NCBI RefSeq assembly: GCF_040954645.1
Contig: NC_092807.1
Span: 77,578,021-77,642,020 of the forward strand
From: Diabrotica undecimpunctata
Lineage: Eukaryota > Arthropoda > Insecta > Coleoptera > Chrysomelidae
Length of the DNA: 64,000 nt
Reading direction: 5' to 3'
This document shows positions 13,364 to 25,674 of this stretch, one piece after another (the stretch's first letter is position 1; every line of letters begins with the position of its first letter). Made by a program: the position numbers and the translations under genes. The notes under the pieces are model-generated. The model was given only the letters and a program-made list of their open reading frames with translations. It was not told the DNA's origin and ran no database searches.

Positions 13364-13369
<6 letters not shown>
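11963..13369 (+). repeat. 3' LTR of A2
   Basis: Near-identical direct repeat of 7571-8976. It ends at the (TA)n tract. Confidence 0.9.

Positions 13370-13434
<65 letters not shown>
13370..13434. repeat. (TA)n microsatellite T4
   Basis: TA tract shared by the right end of A2 and the left end of the next solo LTR. Confidence 0.95.
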
Positions 13435-13437
<3 letters not shown>

Positions 13438-14897
13438 GACGATTGGGGTTTATAGAAAATAATTTATAAGTTATATACTACATAATATTAGATATAAAAA
13501 AGTATTTGATTATTTTAAGAAGTTATATACTAGAGAATTTAATAAAAATATATTTATGTGAGGGCATTTTTAATAAATTAGCATATAATAATTGTAAAAA
13601 GTTTTATTTTAATGTTGTAAATATATTTAAGTGAGCCATGTGCATAGGCAACCAACTATACAGTGAGTGATAGACAGATATACTTACTCTCCAAGTGACA
13701 TTTTAGGAAATAATTGGGAATATAAAGTGGGGTTATAATAATATATTGTTTGAAATGTGTATTTTATTAAATTAGAGTGTTAGTTACTAATTTGAATGTT
13801 TATTCTGATCTGAAAAGCCTAAATGTCAACAAAATTATCAATGGAACATTAACGAATTCTCCAGAGTGCAGAGTGTGACCATTGTTTACGGTCGAACATT
13901 CTGGAATAATGATTATGTCGGTGGATGGAACAGATATTTTTTTCGAGAACATCCATATCGAAGAAATAGAACGAAATGGAACATGATCTCTTACCAGATG
14001 ATTCTAGAATATCCAAAAAGATATAAATACCCGTGATTTGGATTCAAGATGGCAGTTTTTAGTCAGAAGTCAGGCCAGTTTATTATGAAAGTTAGTAGAC
14101 ACATTTAGTTATTTTCAAGAAGTCAGTCAGAAAAGTTTAGTAAGAAATATGAAAGTTAGTTGGAGTCAATGAATCAGTTACAAATAGTCAAATTGTTTAA
14201 TATAGTGAGTTAAATGAAGATTAAAAATTATGCATATATTTAATGCACATTTATAATTATACACAAATAATTATTGAAGATTATAAAAGTATATTAGAAG
14301 AATATTGGATGGACATTGGAAGGAATTAAAATTATATTATGATTGGAGATTAGTATAAGTCAACTTATAATAATTGGATATTGGTATATTGAAAAGAAGA
14401 ATAAATATAAATGGTGTTTGCTGGTTTGCTTGGTGGTGTATAAATGCTGGTGAAGAAAACTATATCTTAAGTTGGTAGAAGCTGATAATTGGAAAAAGTA
14501 ATTTCACCAAAAACAAGGATAACCGAAGTACGAAGACATTCAGTGGTGATTAGAATCTATATAGTGGAAAACAGTTCATTTAGGCATTCAGTGAAAGAAA
14601 GGTACAAAATTTTGTTAATATAATTTAGTTAATGTCATAACAATTTCAATTTTGAAGATAGTTTGTTTAAATTTTACATTGTCTATAGAATTTAATTAGT
14701 TTTATAAGAGTATCAATTTAAAGATAGTTTATTTTAAATTTACATTGGCTAGGTTAGATATATATGTGTGTTTCATAATAGTTATAATCAAGATAATTTA
14801 AAAAAGTACTTACAAACTAATTCTTTGAGAACCGCGATAAAAACCCTATATTATTAAAAATACTCATTGCTCATCATTCAAACAAAAAACACATCAT

Positions 14898-14901
<4 letters not shown>
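13435..14901 (+). repeat. Solo LTR, family B
   Basis: A 1467-bp block starting TGTGACGATTGGGG and ending ACATCATAACA. It is the reverse complement of the LTRs of element B1 (27363-28706). (TA)n lies directly on both sides. No internal region remains, so it is a recombined solo LTR. The plus orientation is assigned by comparison with the gag ORF of B1. Confidence 0.85.

Positions 14902-14986
<85 letters not shown>
14902..14986. repeat. (TA)n microsatellite T5
   Basis: TA tract between the solo LTR and the mariner element. Confidence 0.95.
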
Positions 14987-14989
<3 letters not shown>

Positions 14990-15391
14990 TGATGAGTGTC
15001 TTACCACCCGGCTTTTTAACGTAAGAGATAGAAAACACAGTTACCTTGTGAAATAAAAAGAGATGAAACTCGTAGAGGTGAGAAATAATCGGAAAAACCT
15101 ATAATTTATATTACATTACATTACCACTATCGATAGTCTCACACCTTTAGACGTTAGATTCGAGCTAAATCACCTCGGTCATAATTATTATGAGTAACGT
15201 CGAATGTGTGACGTATTTCCATTTTTTAATTTCTGATAAAGTAAGAACTGAGTGACCACAATAAAGCAAAAATGTGAATAAAATAATTTAATTAATAGTG
15301 ATTATTTAATCTAAAGTTTTAAATTATTAACCAAGAGTAATTTCTACTATGATTTGAAGAGTTTCATACACTCTTGTCACGAAATAATTAT

Positions 15392-15480
15392 AAATCCTTC
15401 GTGGATTAGTGGTAAGAATTCGACATTGCGATACAGACATCGCAGACGATTAGAATTCAAAACCCACATGTGGTTTTCTT
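15392..15480 (+). repeat. tRNA-like (SINE-like) sequence
   Basis: 'tggattagtggtaaga' fits a tRNA A box, and 'gaattcaaaacccac' weakly fits a B box about 50 bp later, followed by a T-rich run. It does not fold as a clean tRNA, so it is more likely a SINE head or tRNA relic carried inside the mariner element. Confidence 0.35.
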
Positions 15481-15645
15481 TTTTTTTAATAATTTGAAAT
15501 TAGGCAAAGATCGTTTTGCTTTGAATCACTAAACAAAACTAAACAAAAACTAAAGTTAAAACAAAAAAACTTTTTTACAAAACAGTATCGTCGTACTTTC
15601 GAAAATAAAGTAAAAACTTTTAAAGAATGTTTAAATAAGTAAAAA

Positions 15646-16485
15646 TTATACAAAAATAAAAAAATATCCGTGGCCACTAATCAATCGATTAGGAAAAGTC
15701 GCACTGAGATATTCACTGACGATGCGAGAAGTATGTGCAGGACAACCATCGTGTTGAAACCATATGGAATCGAAAGGTATTGGTAAATTACAAAGGGCTG
15801 GGACAATTTCATTTTGCAGAAGTTCCAAGTATTTCCGCCTAGTCAACATACCGTCTATAAAAAATTGACCAATGACATGATTCCCTATTATGCCTCCCCA
15901 AACATTTACTTTTCGAAGACGAGGATTTCCTCGAGATCCATACCTAGCATTGATTGAATTGTGACGGCCATGCAATGAAAACGTACATTCATCGGTGAAC
16001 AAAACGTTCTCTAAAAAATGTTCATCTTGATGTGACATTTCCATTGCAGTTTGACAAAATTCTAAACGTCTATATTGATCCCCAGGGAATTGTTCGTTGG
16101 ATTTATGAAGTTTATAGGGACGGTATCGATGTCTTTACAAAATTTCACCTACTCTAAATCTTGGAATTCCACATTGTTCTCCGAGACGAGGTGTTGATTG
16201 GGTAGGATTTTGCTCAATACTTGCACAAATCAAAGTGTCCCTTAGTTCCAAATCTGGATTTACCTCCGTTCGTCTGCGAACTCCTCTTGGGTCGAACACG
16301 GATCCATAAGTAAAAAAATTACGTATAATAGACTGAATTGTTGATCGTGCTGGAGCCGGCCTATTTGAAAACATATTTACAAATTGTTGTCTAATCGTGT
16401 TGTCTGATAATCCATTCACATGCCAGACAACAATTTGCACTTTTTCCTCGACCGTTAAAATCCTTTTCACGAATTGTTTTTTCAA
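15646..16485 (-). pseudogene. Tc1/mariner transposase, broken
   Basis: The N-terminal part (16135-16485) has a helix-turn-helix-like stretch (VEEKVQIVVWHVNGLSDNTI). An in-frame TAA at 16135-16137 then interrupts the reading, after which the same frame continues into the catalytic part. The first catalytic Asp (LFTDECTF) and the second (FQHDGCPAHT) are visible. The third acidic residue, normally in a WPPRSPDL-like block, is missing because the sequence diverges after about 15700. With one stop and no third catalytic residue the protein would not be active. Confidence 0.85.
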
Positions 16486-16865
16486 TAAAAAGTTTCTGTT
16501 TACCGTAAAAACACTTCTCGATGTGTTATTATTTGATAAGTTGAAGGCTTGATGATTTGGTTAGCTATAAAGCAGGTAGCTGTTCGCGCGCATCCATTCC
16601 AATGTCGTCAATTGTTTTGAAAATCATTACCTGTACAGAGGAATTGATATTAACACTGATAATTTAGTGATGGATTTGACATTAAACAGTCTTCAATGGA
16701 TTATTTTCCATTCACAACTGAAGACTGTAAAACTGGAATTGAATTTGAAATATTCTGTATTTCTATTTTATAAAATTGGAATAAGAATAAATTGTAAATA
16801 ATGAGTTTTTCGAAAACTTGTTACCTAATATGTATCATATTTTCTATTATTTTTGATTGAGTAAA

Positions 16866-16950
16866 ACAAAAATTTTACCATTGGTGTGAATTGAACCCCA
16901 GTCTTCTTATCAATAGACAAGGTCTCTAACTATTACGCCAACTAAACATA
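16866..16950 (-). repeat. tRNA-like (SINE-like) sequence
   Basis: On the minus strand 'tggcgtaatagttagag' resembles an A box and 'ggggttcaattcacacc' a B box, correctly spaced. Stems are poor, so this is a relic and not a working tRNA gene. It lies between the transposase and the right TIR. Confidence 0.4.
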
Positions 16951-17273
16951 CAACAATTGTTTTTGGACTGAACATACCTATTTAGTTTAGTCAAATATTT
17001 CAGTTGAGTTATTTTTATTATTAAATAAACTTAAAGATTTATAATTTAAAATCGCTACTAATTAATGTTTTTTACTATAATATATCTTAATATATTTAAT
17101 CATTTATTCTAACATCAGAAATTATTAAAATAAAATATTTTCGAGGTCATCCGTATAATTATGACTGAAGTCAAATAGACACGTCTAATAACTAGCCTTT
17201 ACTCGTACTATCTCACAACTTAATATGTCTTCTATCCTTTCCGCTATTTTGCCGGGTGGTAAGACACTCATCA

Positions 17274-17276
<3 letters not shown>

Positions 17277-17360
<84 letters not shown>
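17277..17360. repeat. (TA)n microsatellite T6
   Basis: TA tract between the mariner element and the foldback element. Confidence 0.95.
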
Positions 17361-17363
<3 letters not shown>

Positions 17364-17867
17364 CAAATTATTTTTCGACCGTACTGTTTTAAATATTGAT
17401 TTATAGTATCAGCAATCGGTCAGGAAATAAAACTCTATTTGTTCAGTCTCAATATTTCGTCACGATTTTGTGACTTCTTCAGGAGAAAACTGTAAATTTA
17501 TTAGAATCATTAATTATTATGTGTAAACAAAGTGAATATTTTAATACTTACAACTATAAGAATAAAAATTTAAATTTTTTTAGCATATCTAAATAAATGC
17601 ACTAAAATGCGTAACCGCAATAAAACCACCAATACCATAACTTGTAAATAAAATCAAACAAATATGTCATTTATTTAGATATGCTAAAAAAATTAAATTT
17701 TTATTCTTATAGTTGTAAGTATTAAAATATTCACTTTGTTTACACATAATAATTAATGATTCTAATAAATTTACAGTTTTCTCCTGAAGATATCACAAAA
17801 TCGTGACGAAATATTGAGACTGAACAAATAGAGTTTTATTTCCTGACCGATTGCTGATACTATAAAT

Positions 17868-17870
<3 letters not shown>
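17361..17870. mobile_element. Foldback element FB1
   Basis: Two arms of about 200 bp (about 17395-17595 and 17665-17870) are near-perfect inverted repeats around an unrelated core. Both flanks are (TA)n. There is no ORF. Each arm carries a CTGAAGA-hairpin-GAAA motif (17455-17482 minus, 17784-17811 plus). Confidence 0.85.

Positions 17871-17932
<62 letters not shown>
17871..17932. repeat. (TA)n microsatellite T7
   Basis: TA tract to the right of FB1, ending in 'tagaggct'. That is the reverse complement of the 'agcctcta' at the left edge of T1. Confidence 0.95.
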
Positions 17933-17935
<3 letters not shown>

Positions 17936-17974
17936 GCTATATATATATAAAAAAATCTAAATGATGCCTTAAAT

Positions 17975-18128
17975 ATAATAAAAATAAACTACGAATTAAT
18001 TTTAAGCCAAAACCCGAAAAATCTTAGGAGCGCTCCTTCAATTTGCCTAAGACAGGCGCTTTCACAAAACTGAACATCCAATAGTGTAATGAAATCCTTA
18101 AACTCTAAACTTCCTATAAATACCTTTT
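17975..18128 (+). repeat. Dispersed repeat, copy 1
   Basis: Matches 22575-22730 with substitutions, sharing 'ctgaacatccaatagtgt' and 'ctataaatacctt'. Non-coding. It lies beside a LINE relic, so it may be part of an element I do not recognise. Confidence 0.6.
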
Positions 18129-18249
18129 TTTTTTAATAACGCATCTACCACGCAGAGGCATTAGCGTATTTAGATTAATGTAACAGTTGATACAAATAGT
18201 GTATATACGTTAGTTTACAATTAATAATAATATGTATGTGTATTACAAT

Positions 18250-20640
18250 GTATGTTTTAAATCTTATGAAGAAGTTGACAGTCTTTAAGATAAGAAATTA
18301 TTTTTTGGGTATCTGTATTTTCTTCTAGGGCAGTTGGGCATGCTATATTTGAGTCGTTCACTGTTATATTTAGGACACTGTATTAAAAAATGTTTTACCG
18401 TTAGAACACGGTTGCACACTTCACACACTGGTTTATTTTTACGCTGTAATAAGTAGTCATGAGTAAGTCATGTATGGCCGATACGGAGACGGGTAAGTAT
18501 CAGTTGCTCTCTTCTGGCTTTTATTTTTGGTTTCCAAAGATGTGGATATTTGTTGACTTCGTATAGCCTTGATGGAGTGTTGTTCCAGGTTTGCTGCCAT
18601 TTTTGAATTATTTTTTGTTTTAAGTAAAGTTTTAAATCGTTTTGTACTAATATATTACTTTCTTCGAACATCGGGTTAGTTGGTGCGTTTTTTAGATAGT
18701 TTATTAACTTCGTTACCTTCAATTCCGACATGAGAAGGCACCCATAAAAAGTGAACTTGGATGTTCTTATTTGAAATGTTTTTAAGTTCTTTTTTAATAA
18801 GAAGTAGAAGGGAATTGTCACAGTACAATTGAGTCAGTGAGGATAATGAACTTATAAAGGAGAATCTAGGATTATTATACATCTTTCTTTGTTTTTGTTT
18901 TGTATTAACGATAGTGCTTTTAGAATTGCGATTAATTCATCCGAAAAGATGGTTGTAATTGACGACAATTTGAAACTAACTGAGGAGTCTTCTCCGAATA
19001 AATTGCTGCTCCAACTCTGTCTTTTATTTTTTGACGCATCGGTGTATACGTTGTAGGTATTGCCATATGTGTTTAATAGTGTATGAAACTTTTGTTTAAT
19101 GACGGTTGATGATATCTCTGATTTTCTTAGGTTTGTTAAACTGATGTCGATAGCCGGAATAGATATTGTCCATGGTGCAGGGTTGTGGATTGAGGAGGTA
19201 TCATAAGATTTTGGAAATTGAAAATTTAATTTGGATAAGTATGAACATATACGAAAGTAAAAAGAATGATCAATTTGATGTGTTTGTTGAAATTTATTTG
19301 TAAATCGATCAGCAAAAACGTTATGCAGTACTGAATTATCTCGGTTTGATGACACTGCTGCTGCATGTATTAGGCTTAGATATTGTCTTCTGAAAGAAAG
19401 AGAAAGTTCTCCACTTTTCCAATAGAAACTGTGAATGGGACTTGCGTAGTGAGCACCTAATGAAATATGGAGACATCTGTTTTGGATAATATCCAGCGAA
19501 TTTAAATGTATTTTCTTGGAACAGTTATAGACGATGGCTCCATAGTCAAGTTTTGATCGAATTATGGATTTGTAAATAAGTATTAAACTTGCATAATCGG
19601 CACCCCAGTTTTTAAAAGCAAGTGATCGTAGTAAATTTATACCAAGTAGACAGGATTTTTTCAGCTGTTGAATATGTTTTTTCCAAGTTAATTTTTTATC
19701 AAACGTCATACCCACAAATCGGATTTCTTCTACATACTCTAGTTTTTGTTCGTGTAGATATAATTCTTTTGTTTGGATTTGATTTCTCTTTGAGAAACAT
19801 ATTACTTTCGTTTTTGAAGTGTTAAATTGAAGTCCACTTGTAGCTGACCATTTCTCAATGTGTGTTAACGCTTTTTGAATGTGATTGTGAATCGTTGCTG
19901 TTTTTTCTTCTACAGAAAATAACTAGGTCGTCAGCGTATAATCTAATTTTGACGGGGTTTTCAATTTGTGTTAATATCGAATTTATTGCTACTAAGAATA
20001 AAGTTGTGTTTAAGTTTGATCCTTGGGGTATACCATTTTGTTGAATTTTTGTTTGAGAATATGTTTCGTCAACTCGGACTTGAAATTGTCTGTTTTCAAG
20101 AAATTTTGAAATGTATTTTAATATGTTACCCATTATTAACCAGTTGCTAAGTGTTTTAATGATTGAGTATTTCCAAAATGTATCATATGCTTTGCTTATA
20201 TCAAAAAAAGTGCTGTTTTATTGCGAATGCTTCGTGGATTTCTGATTCTAAGTCAACAAGGTTGTCTAAAGTTGAGCGATGTTCTGGAACACGTTTCTGG
20301 ATAGGATTATATTGTAGATTTTGAGTAGATGTTCTTTAGATTTTCTTTAGATGTTTTTAGATAAATTTTTAAGAAATATAAACGGTATATTGTCGGGTCC
20401 AGGACAAGTGTTTTTACAATTCTGAAATACATTTTCTAATTCTTCCTCTGTTATTGATATATTTAGATCGTTATTGTTTTAATCGTAATATTCTATAGGA
20501 TTTTTTTCTTCTTTTATTTTGATATCTAAGAAATTGGAAGTATAATTTAAGTTACTTGAGTTATATTCATACGTAGATGCTAGTATATTGGATATTTCTT
20601 CAGGGCTTTTATAAATAGTGTTATTTTGATAAAGGAAATA
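18250..20640 (-). pseudogene. I/R1-like non-LTR retrotransposon ORF2, 5'-truncated and decayed
   Basis: Several frames on the minus strand together show RT and RNase H order. The YADDLVIF catalytic block and the QNGIPQGSNLNTTLF block are in 19855-20133. RT thumb sequence with 'LDYGAIVYNCSKK' and the RNase H start (YTDASK) are in 18852-19715. The RNase H histidine block (WVPSHVGIEGNEV) is in 18676-18882. A C-terminal LTRLRIGHT motif is at 18468-18821. Fragments upstream to about 20640 look like earlier RT. Many frameshifts make it dead. No endonuclease domain remains in the window. Confidence 0.85.
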
Positions 20641-21379
20641 TAATGCTATTTAATAATAATAAAGTTCAAGCAACAATTCCTATATGCATTAACTTGGTAC
20701 TGATATCTCTGCTACTCATGCTTCCTATTATCCAAGGATTAGCCAGTCCAGGACTATACGCCTTATTATGGTACGCCCCTCATAAGTGAATATAATATAC
20801 AAGGAAGGTTTTGGCAATTTAATAGGATTTTGTATGTTATAATATTATTTCTCTGAGAAAGTGAAGAATATCTATTTGCTATCCGGGTTGAATCCATAGA
20901 TTAAATATTAGAATGCTATAGAATAATGCTATAAGCAGCAAAAAAAAACGGTCTAATAGTCAGTAATCAGAAAACCAAATAAATATTCTTTAGCATACAA
21001 AAGAAAGGATGTAGAGTAGGGCATAACGTAACAATAAACCCATATAATTTTGAAAGATTGCAGCATTTCAGGTATCGTAGATAACGTTGTCACATAACAA
21101 ATAAAATGGAATATTCAAGTAGCTAACTGATATAGCTACTGTAAGTGCTTACAGATGATGTAAGTTGAAGAGGGGACAACTGTTTGTCTCAAGTTGGTCA
21201 TTCAGAATTATGGCTGTATTTTTTATTTGCTAATTTCCATAGATTCTAATTTCCATAGAATCTAAAGATACCTTAAGGCTTTTATTTTAAATATAGTTTT
21301 TTAGTAATGAAAATACGTAAATAGAACCTGGAATATACATGTAACCTTTGATCTCTGGGATAAACCCATCTCCTGAACA
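20641..21379. other. No gene seen
   Basis: AT-rich sequence with no coding potential or repeat that I recognise. Confidence 0.5.
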
Positions 21380-21591
21380 ATGGCGCCGATATATCGAACG
21401 AAGAAGACCAAGAGTTAGGTGGGTAGACGAAATCAGAAAAGAAGTTGAGAAGAAAGGATTGAAATGGGAAAGTGCACGAAAACTAACACAAGACCGGATA
21501 GCATGGAGACAACAGTGCAAAACTTAACTCCACCAGCCTTACACCTAACTGTAGAAAGGCTTAGGACTAAGTAAGTAAGTAAGTAAATCTT
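21380..21591 (+). pseudogene. 3' end of an RTE-like LINE
   Basis: The frame ending at TAA 21525-21527 encodes RPRVRWVDEI followed by TQDRIAWRQQCKT. This is the typical basic C-terminus of endonuclease-RT proteins of RTE-type LINEs. A short 3' UTR ends in a (TAAG)n tail near 21571-21591, as expected for a LINE 3' end. Extreme 5' truncation. Confidence 0.7.
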
Positions 21592-21594
21592 GCC

Positions 21595-22531
21595 CAACAC
21601 TTTCGCTCCGGGGCATCTGAAATAAGCCAAGAAACGTTTTTTTTTTAATGAAAAAATTGATTAACCTCGATAAAGACTCGAAGTTAATGGATGATAAAAG
21701 TTTTTTGTGATTAACGTTTTAGACTTACTTCGTCAATTTTGAGCTATCCAATAATAATTGCAGAAGGTCATAAACATAAAATTAAACATAAAGTTGAACA
21801 CAGCACTACACTAGACAAGGACAAACAGTTTAAAATTATTTAAAAAAGTCGAAGATACATTCTGGTCGGTAACAGGAGAGAGAATGGCTCCCGGTATTAA
21901 TGGAAATGTTAACAAATGTGCCATCTGACAGCTTGGATGGGCAGTCACAATCATGTAAATGTGATCTGCACATTTCAAAATTCTATGTAACTAAGCATTG
22001 ACCAAAGGTCCAACTGACACTACTATAGGAAATCAACTAGATTAATCTAGTTAAAATATTCTATATGTCATATTTCATTAGTTAATTTCCTATAGTAGTG
22101 TCAGTTGGACCTTTGGTCAATGCTTAGTTACATAGAATTTTGAAATGCGCAGATCACATTTACATGATTGTGACTGCCCATCCAAGCTGTCATATGTCAC
22201 ATGTCACCTTAACATTTCCGTTAATACCGGGAGTCATTCTCTTTTCAGTTGCCGACCAGAATGTAGCTCCGACTTTTTTTAAATAATTTTAAACTGTTTG
22301 TCCTTGTCTAGTGTAGTGTTATGTTCAACTTTATGTTTAATTTTATGTTTATGACATTCTGCAATTATTATTGAATAGCTCAAAATTGACGAAGTACTTT
22401 TATCTTCCATTAACTTCGAGTTTTTATTGAGGTTAATCAATTTCGTCATTAAAAAAAAACGTTTCTTTCTTGGATTATTTTAGATGCTCCTGAAGATGCT
22501 CTAGGGTGCGAAAGTACTTGGGCAAGATTTA
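21595..22531. mobile_element. Foldback element FB2
   Basis: Arms of roughly 430 bp run inward from 'aatcttgccca' (21596) and its complement near 22529 to a centre at about 22030-22080. Long stretches are perfect complements, for example around 'ggtccaactgacactactat'. No ORF. The right arm carries CTGAAGA...GAAA at 22490-22513. It is inserted directly after the LINE (TAAG)n tail. Confidence 0.85.
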
Positions 22532-22574
22532 ATTAATAAAACTGTGCTCGATATCTGCCTTTATTTTATCAAAG

Positions 22575-22730
22575 TACAATAAAAATAGACTATGAGTCAA
22601 TTTTAAGCCAAACCCTGGAAAGAGTCAGGTGTGCTCCTTCAATGTCCCTAATAGAGACGCTTTTACAAATCTGAACATCCAATAGTGTCATGAAATTCTT
22701 AAACTCTGGACTTGCTATAAATACCTTGAA
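22575..22730 (+). repeat. Dispersed repeat, copy 2
   Basis: Diverged match to 17975-18128 in the same orientation. Confidence 0.6.
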
Positions 22731-24306
22731 GATAATTTGTATCACACCTTGTCATTCACAGAACTTTGTTTAAAACTAAATGGCAAACTACAACGAGAAA
22801 AATAATATTCTTCGCAAACTTTTCAGCTAAAAATGGAAAGCACATCCTTCCACCCTTAAAACGTAGACGCTTGCACTCTACGCTTTTGCTGCCGAATATA
22901 CCTTGCCAGTATGGATGACACCAACACATACTTAACACGTAGATTTAGCTATAAATTAGTCACCCAAATTCAGCGGATATTAAGACTCACATCCATACAT
23001 AAGCTCTACAATATCGTAGCTATCAATCCACCTAATATCCAAAAATAAGTAGCTAGAGAACTAAGAAACAAAGTCTAGATTCGCAACATCCACTCCACGA
23101 ATACCAGCCCATTTTGCGACTAAAATCGAGAAAAAACTGGCCAGATCAACACATATACATCCTGCAAGATATACCAAAAAAAAAAGAATAAGCTGCTCCT
23201 CGCCATCGGAATCCTCGAGAGGAATTTCCTTATGGTAGTTATCTTCCTAAAATCTTCCAGGGCGACTCTTGCCTGCAAACACCGGTTAACCTGTGCGAAT
23301 GTGGGGTGGTACAAGATTCATCACACCTTCTTAGATGACTTTGCCCTTCAAATCGCTCTTTTCTGAAGTGACAAGGTTTAATTATTTGAACTGAACATAT
23401 AAAGTACAGTCAGTAAGCTATTGCTTATAAAAATCAAATTTGCAAATTTGACACTAACTCCACTTATATTGATTACATATTACCCCTAAATAGAAGATAA
23501 AACATTCAGAAGTATGTAATATTGGTGTAGTGGTATATTCTTGTTAGATAAATTAAGCATTCTTTCATTTTTTGTGCACTACTACCAATTTTTACACAAA
23601 AACATCTATTTTAGCACTTAAATATTTATTTTAAGATAATCTATCTAGAATTATATGTATTACACAGATAAAACCAGAAATAAAATAATAAAGAAGTTGT
23701 ATACAAGATATCGTAAAACAATGGATGAAATAAAAGAAGTTCTTATTAATCGGATTCTTAAATAAAACGTATAAAGACATACTGACGTTAACAAAATACA
23801 TTAGGAAATTTCCGCACATGAAAAAATACATCCAATTTGGTAATGAAATCCTTTTGTATCTATAAAGCTATTTTTAGAAAAGCACGTACCTACCAAAAAG
23901 AGGTATTTGGTAGTATACATATGTATTACATATAGTAATGCATATGAATGATAACAAAATAAGGAGTCCGTATGAACCGTTTAGAACATACGCTGGAAAT
24001 ATACGGCTTAATCGCATAGTTGCCAAACTATCAGAGCTTACTTAAACCGATATACTTATGGTTCCAATATACAGTGAAAAAGATCTGAACGGCCCCTATA
24101 ATATATACACGTGAACTAAGCGATATACATTCATGATACAGGGCTACTTATGGGCTCCACAAAATTTTTAAATTATGAAACTATACATGTTAACGAATCG
24201 ATAGAGAAAATATGGAATGGTCAAGTGAGCTCCGTATATCGGTATCCACTTGACCACGCTCTTTTGAACCTGAATTTTAACATGGGCGGAGTTCACTTTA
24301 TGCCGT

Positions 24307-24308
<2 letters not shown>
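22731..24308. other. No gene recognised
   Basis: Non-repetitive as far as I can see. Weak open stretches near 23120-23380 do not resemble a family I know. No RNA gene seen. Confidence 0.45.

Positions 24309-24382
<74 letters not shown>
24309..24382. repeat. (TA)n microsatellite T8
   Basis: TA tract ending exactly at the left LTR of B1. Confidence 0.95.
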
Positions 24383-24386
<4 letters not shown>

Positions 24387-25616
24387 ATGATGTATTTGTT
24401 TGTTTGAATGATGAGCAATGAGTATTTTTAATAATATAATATATAGGGTTTTTATCGCGGTTCTCAAAGAATTAGTTTGTAAGTACTTTTTTAAATTATC
24501 TTTATTATAACTATTATGAAACACACATATATATCTAACCTAGCCAATGTAAATTTAAAATAACCTATCTTTAAATTGATATTCTTATAAAACTAATTAA
24601 ATTCTATAGACAATCTAAAATTTAAACAAAACTATCTTCAAAATTGAAATTGTTATGACACTAACTAAATTATATTAACAAAATTTTGTACCTTTCTTTC
24701 ACTGAATGCCTAAATGAACTGTTTTCTACTATGTAGATTCTAATCACCACTGAATGTCTTCGTACTTCAGTTATCCTTGTTTTTTGTGAAATTACTTTTT
24801 CCAATTATCAGCTTCTACCAATTTAAGATATAGTTTTCTTCACCAGCATTTATACACCACCAACCAAACCAGCAAACACCATTTATATTTATTCTTCTTT
24901 TCAATATACCAATATCCAATTATTATAAGTTGATTTATACTAATCTCCAATCATAATATAATTTTAATTCCTTCCAATGTCCATCCAATATTCTTCTAAT
25001 ATACTTTTATAATCTTCAATAATTATTTGTGTATAATTATAAATGTGCATTAAATATATGCATAATTTTTAATCTTCATTTAACTCACTATATTAAACAA
25101 TTGGACTATCTCCAACTAACTTTCATAATAAACTGCTTGACTTCTGACTAAAAACTGCCATCTTGAATCCAAATCACGGGTATTTATATCTTTTTGGATC
25201 CTCTAGAATCATCTGGTAAGAGATCATGTTCCATTCGTTCTATTAACTTCTATATAGATGTTCTCGAAAAAAATATCTGTTCGATCCACCGCCATAATCA
25301 TTATTCCAGAATGTTCGACCGTAAACAATGGTCACACTCTGCACTCTGGAGAATTCGTTAATGTTCCATTGATAATTTTGTTGACATTTAGGCTTTTCAG
25401 ATCAGAATAAACATTCAAATTAGTAACTAACACTCTAATTTAATAAAATCCACATTTCAAACAATATAACCCCACTTTATATTTCTTATCATTCTTAATT
25501 TCTATCTGTCACTTCGAGAGTATTTTTGGTTGCCTATGCACATGGCTCACTTAAATCTATTTACAACATTAAAATACAACTTTTTACAATTATTATATGC
25601 TAATTTCTTAAAATGC
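24383..25616 (-). repeat. 3' LTR of B1, truncated
   Basis: Matches 27363 to about 28578, then breaks off. The outer end TGTTATGATG abuts TA. Confidence 0.85.
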
Positions 25617-25674
25617 AGAAGAAATTCAGAAGGTTTTTCATAATAGCAATGGCCTAACTTGTAATTCAGAAAGT

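Larger units (their letters stand above)
7571..13369 (+). mobile_element. Non-autonomous LTR retrotransposon A2 (gag-protease only)
   Basis: LTRs at 7571-8976 and 11963-13369 (1406 and 1407 bp) differ at only a handful of positions that I can see (for example tagtgatt/tagtcatt near 7833 and 12226, and changes near 8463 and 12855). The 3 kb interior holds one plus-strand gag-protease ORF and no RT or integrase. Same family as A1 but in the opposite orientation and flanked by different TA tracts, so it is an independent insertion and not a duplicate of A1. Confidence 0.92.
14987..17276 (-). mobile_element. Tc1/mariner-type DNA transposon inserted in (TA)n
   Basis: Perfect 26-bp terminal inverted repeats (14987-15012 and 17251-17276, outer end CAGTGATGAGTGTCTTACCA) bound a 2290-bp element. 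The TA target duplication is present but embedded in the TA tract. The interior holds a broken minus-strand transposase (15646-16485) and two tRNA-like stretches. The perfect TIRs beside a damaged transposase suggest it could have been moved in trans. Confidence 0.88.

Noticed and set aside
15392..16950. Two tRNA-like stretches as functional tRNA genes
   Set aside because: Acceptor and anticodon stems do not pair well. Treated as relics or SINE heads.
22756..23314. Short ORFs near 22756-23314 as LINE fragments
   Set aside because: No RT, RNase H or endonuclease motif could be found.
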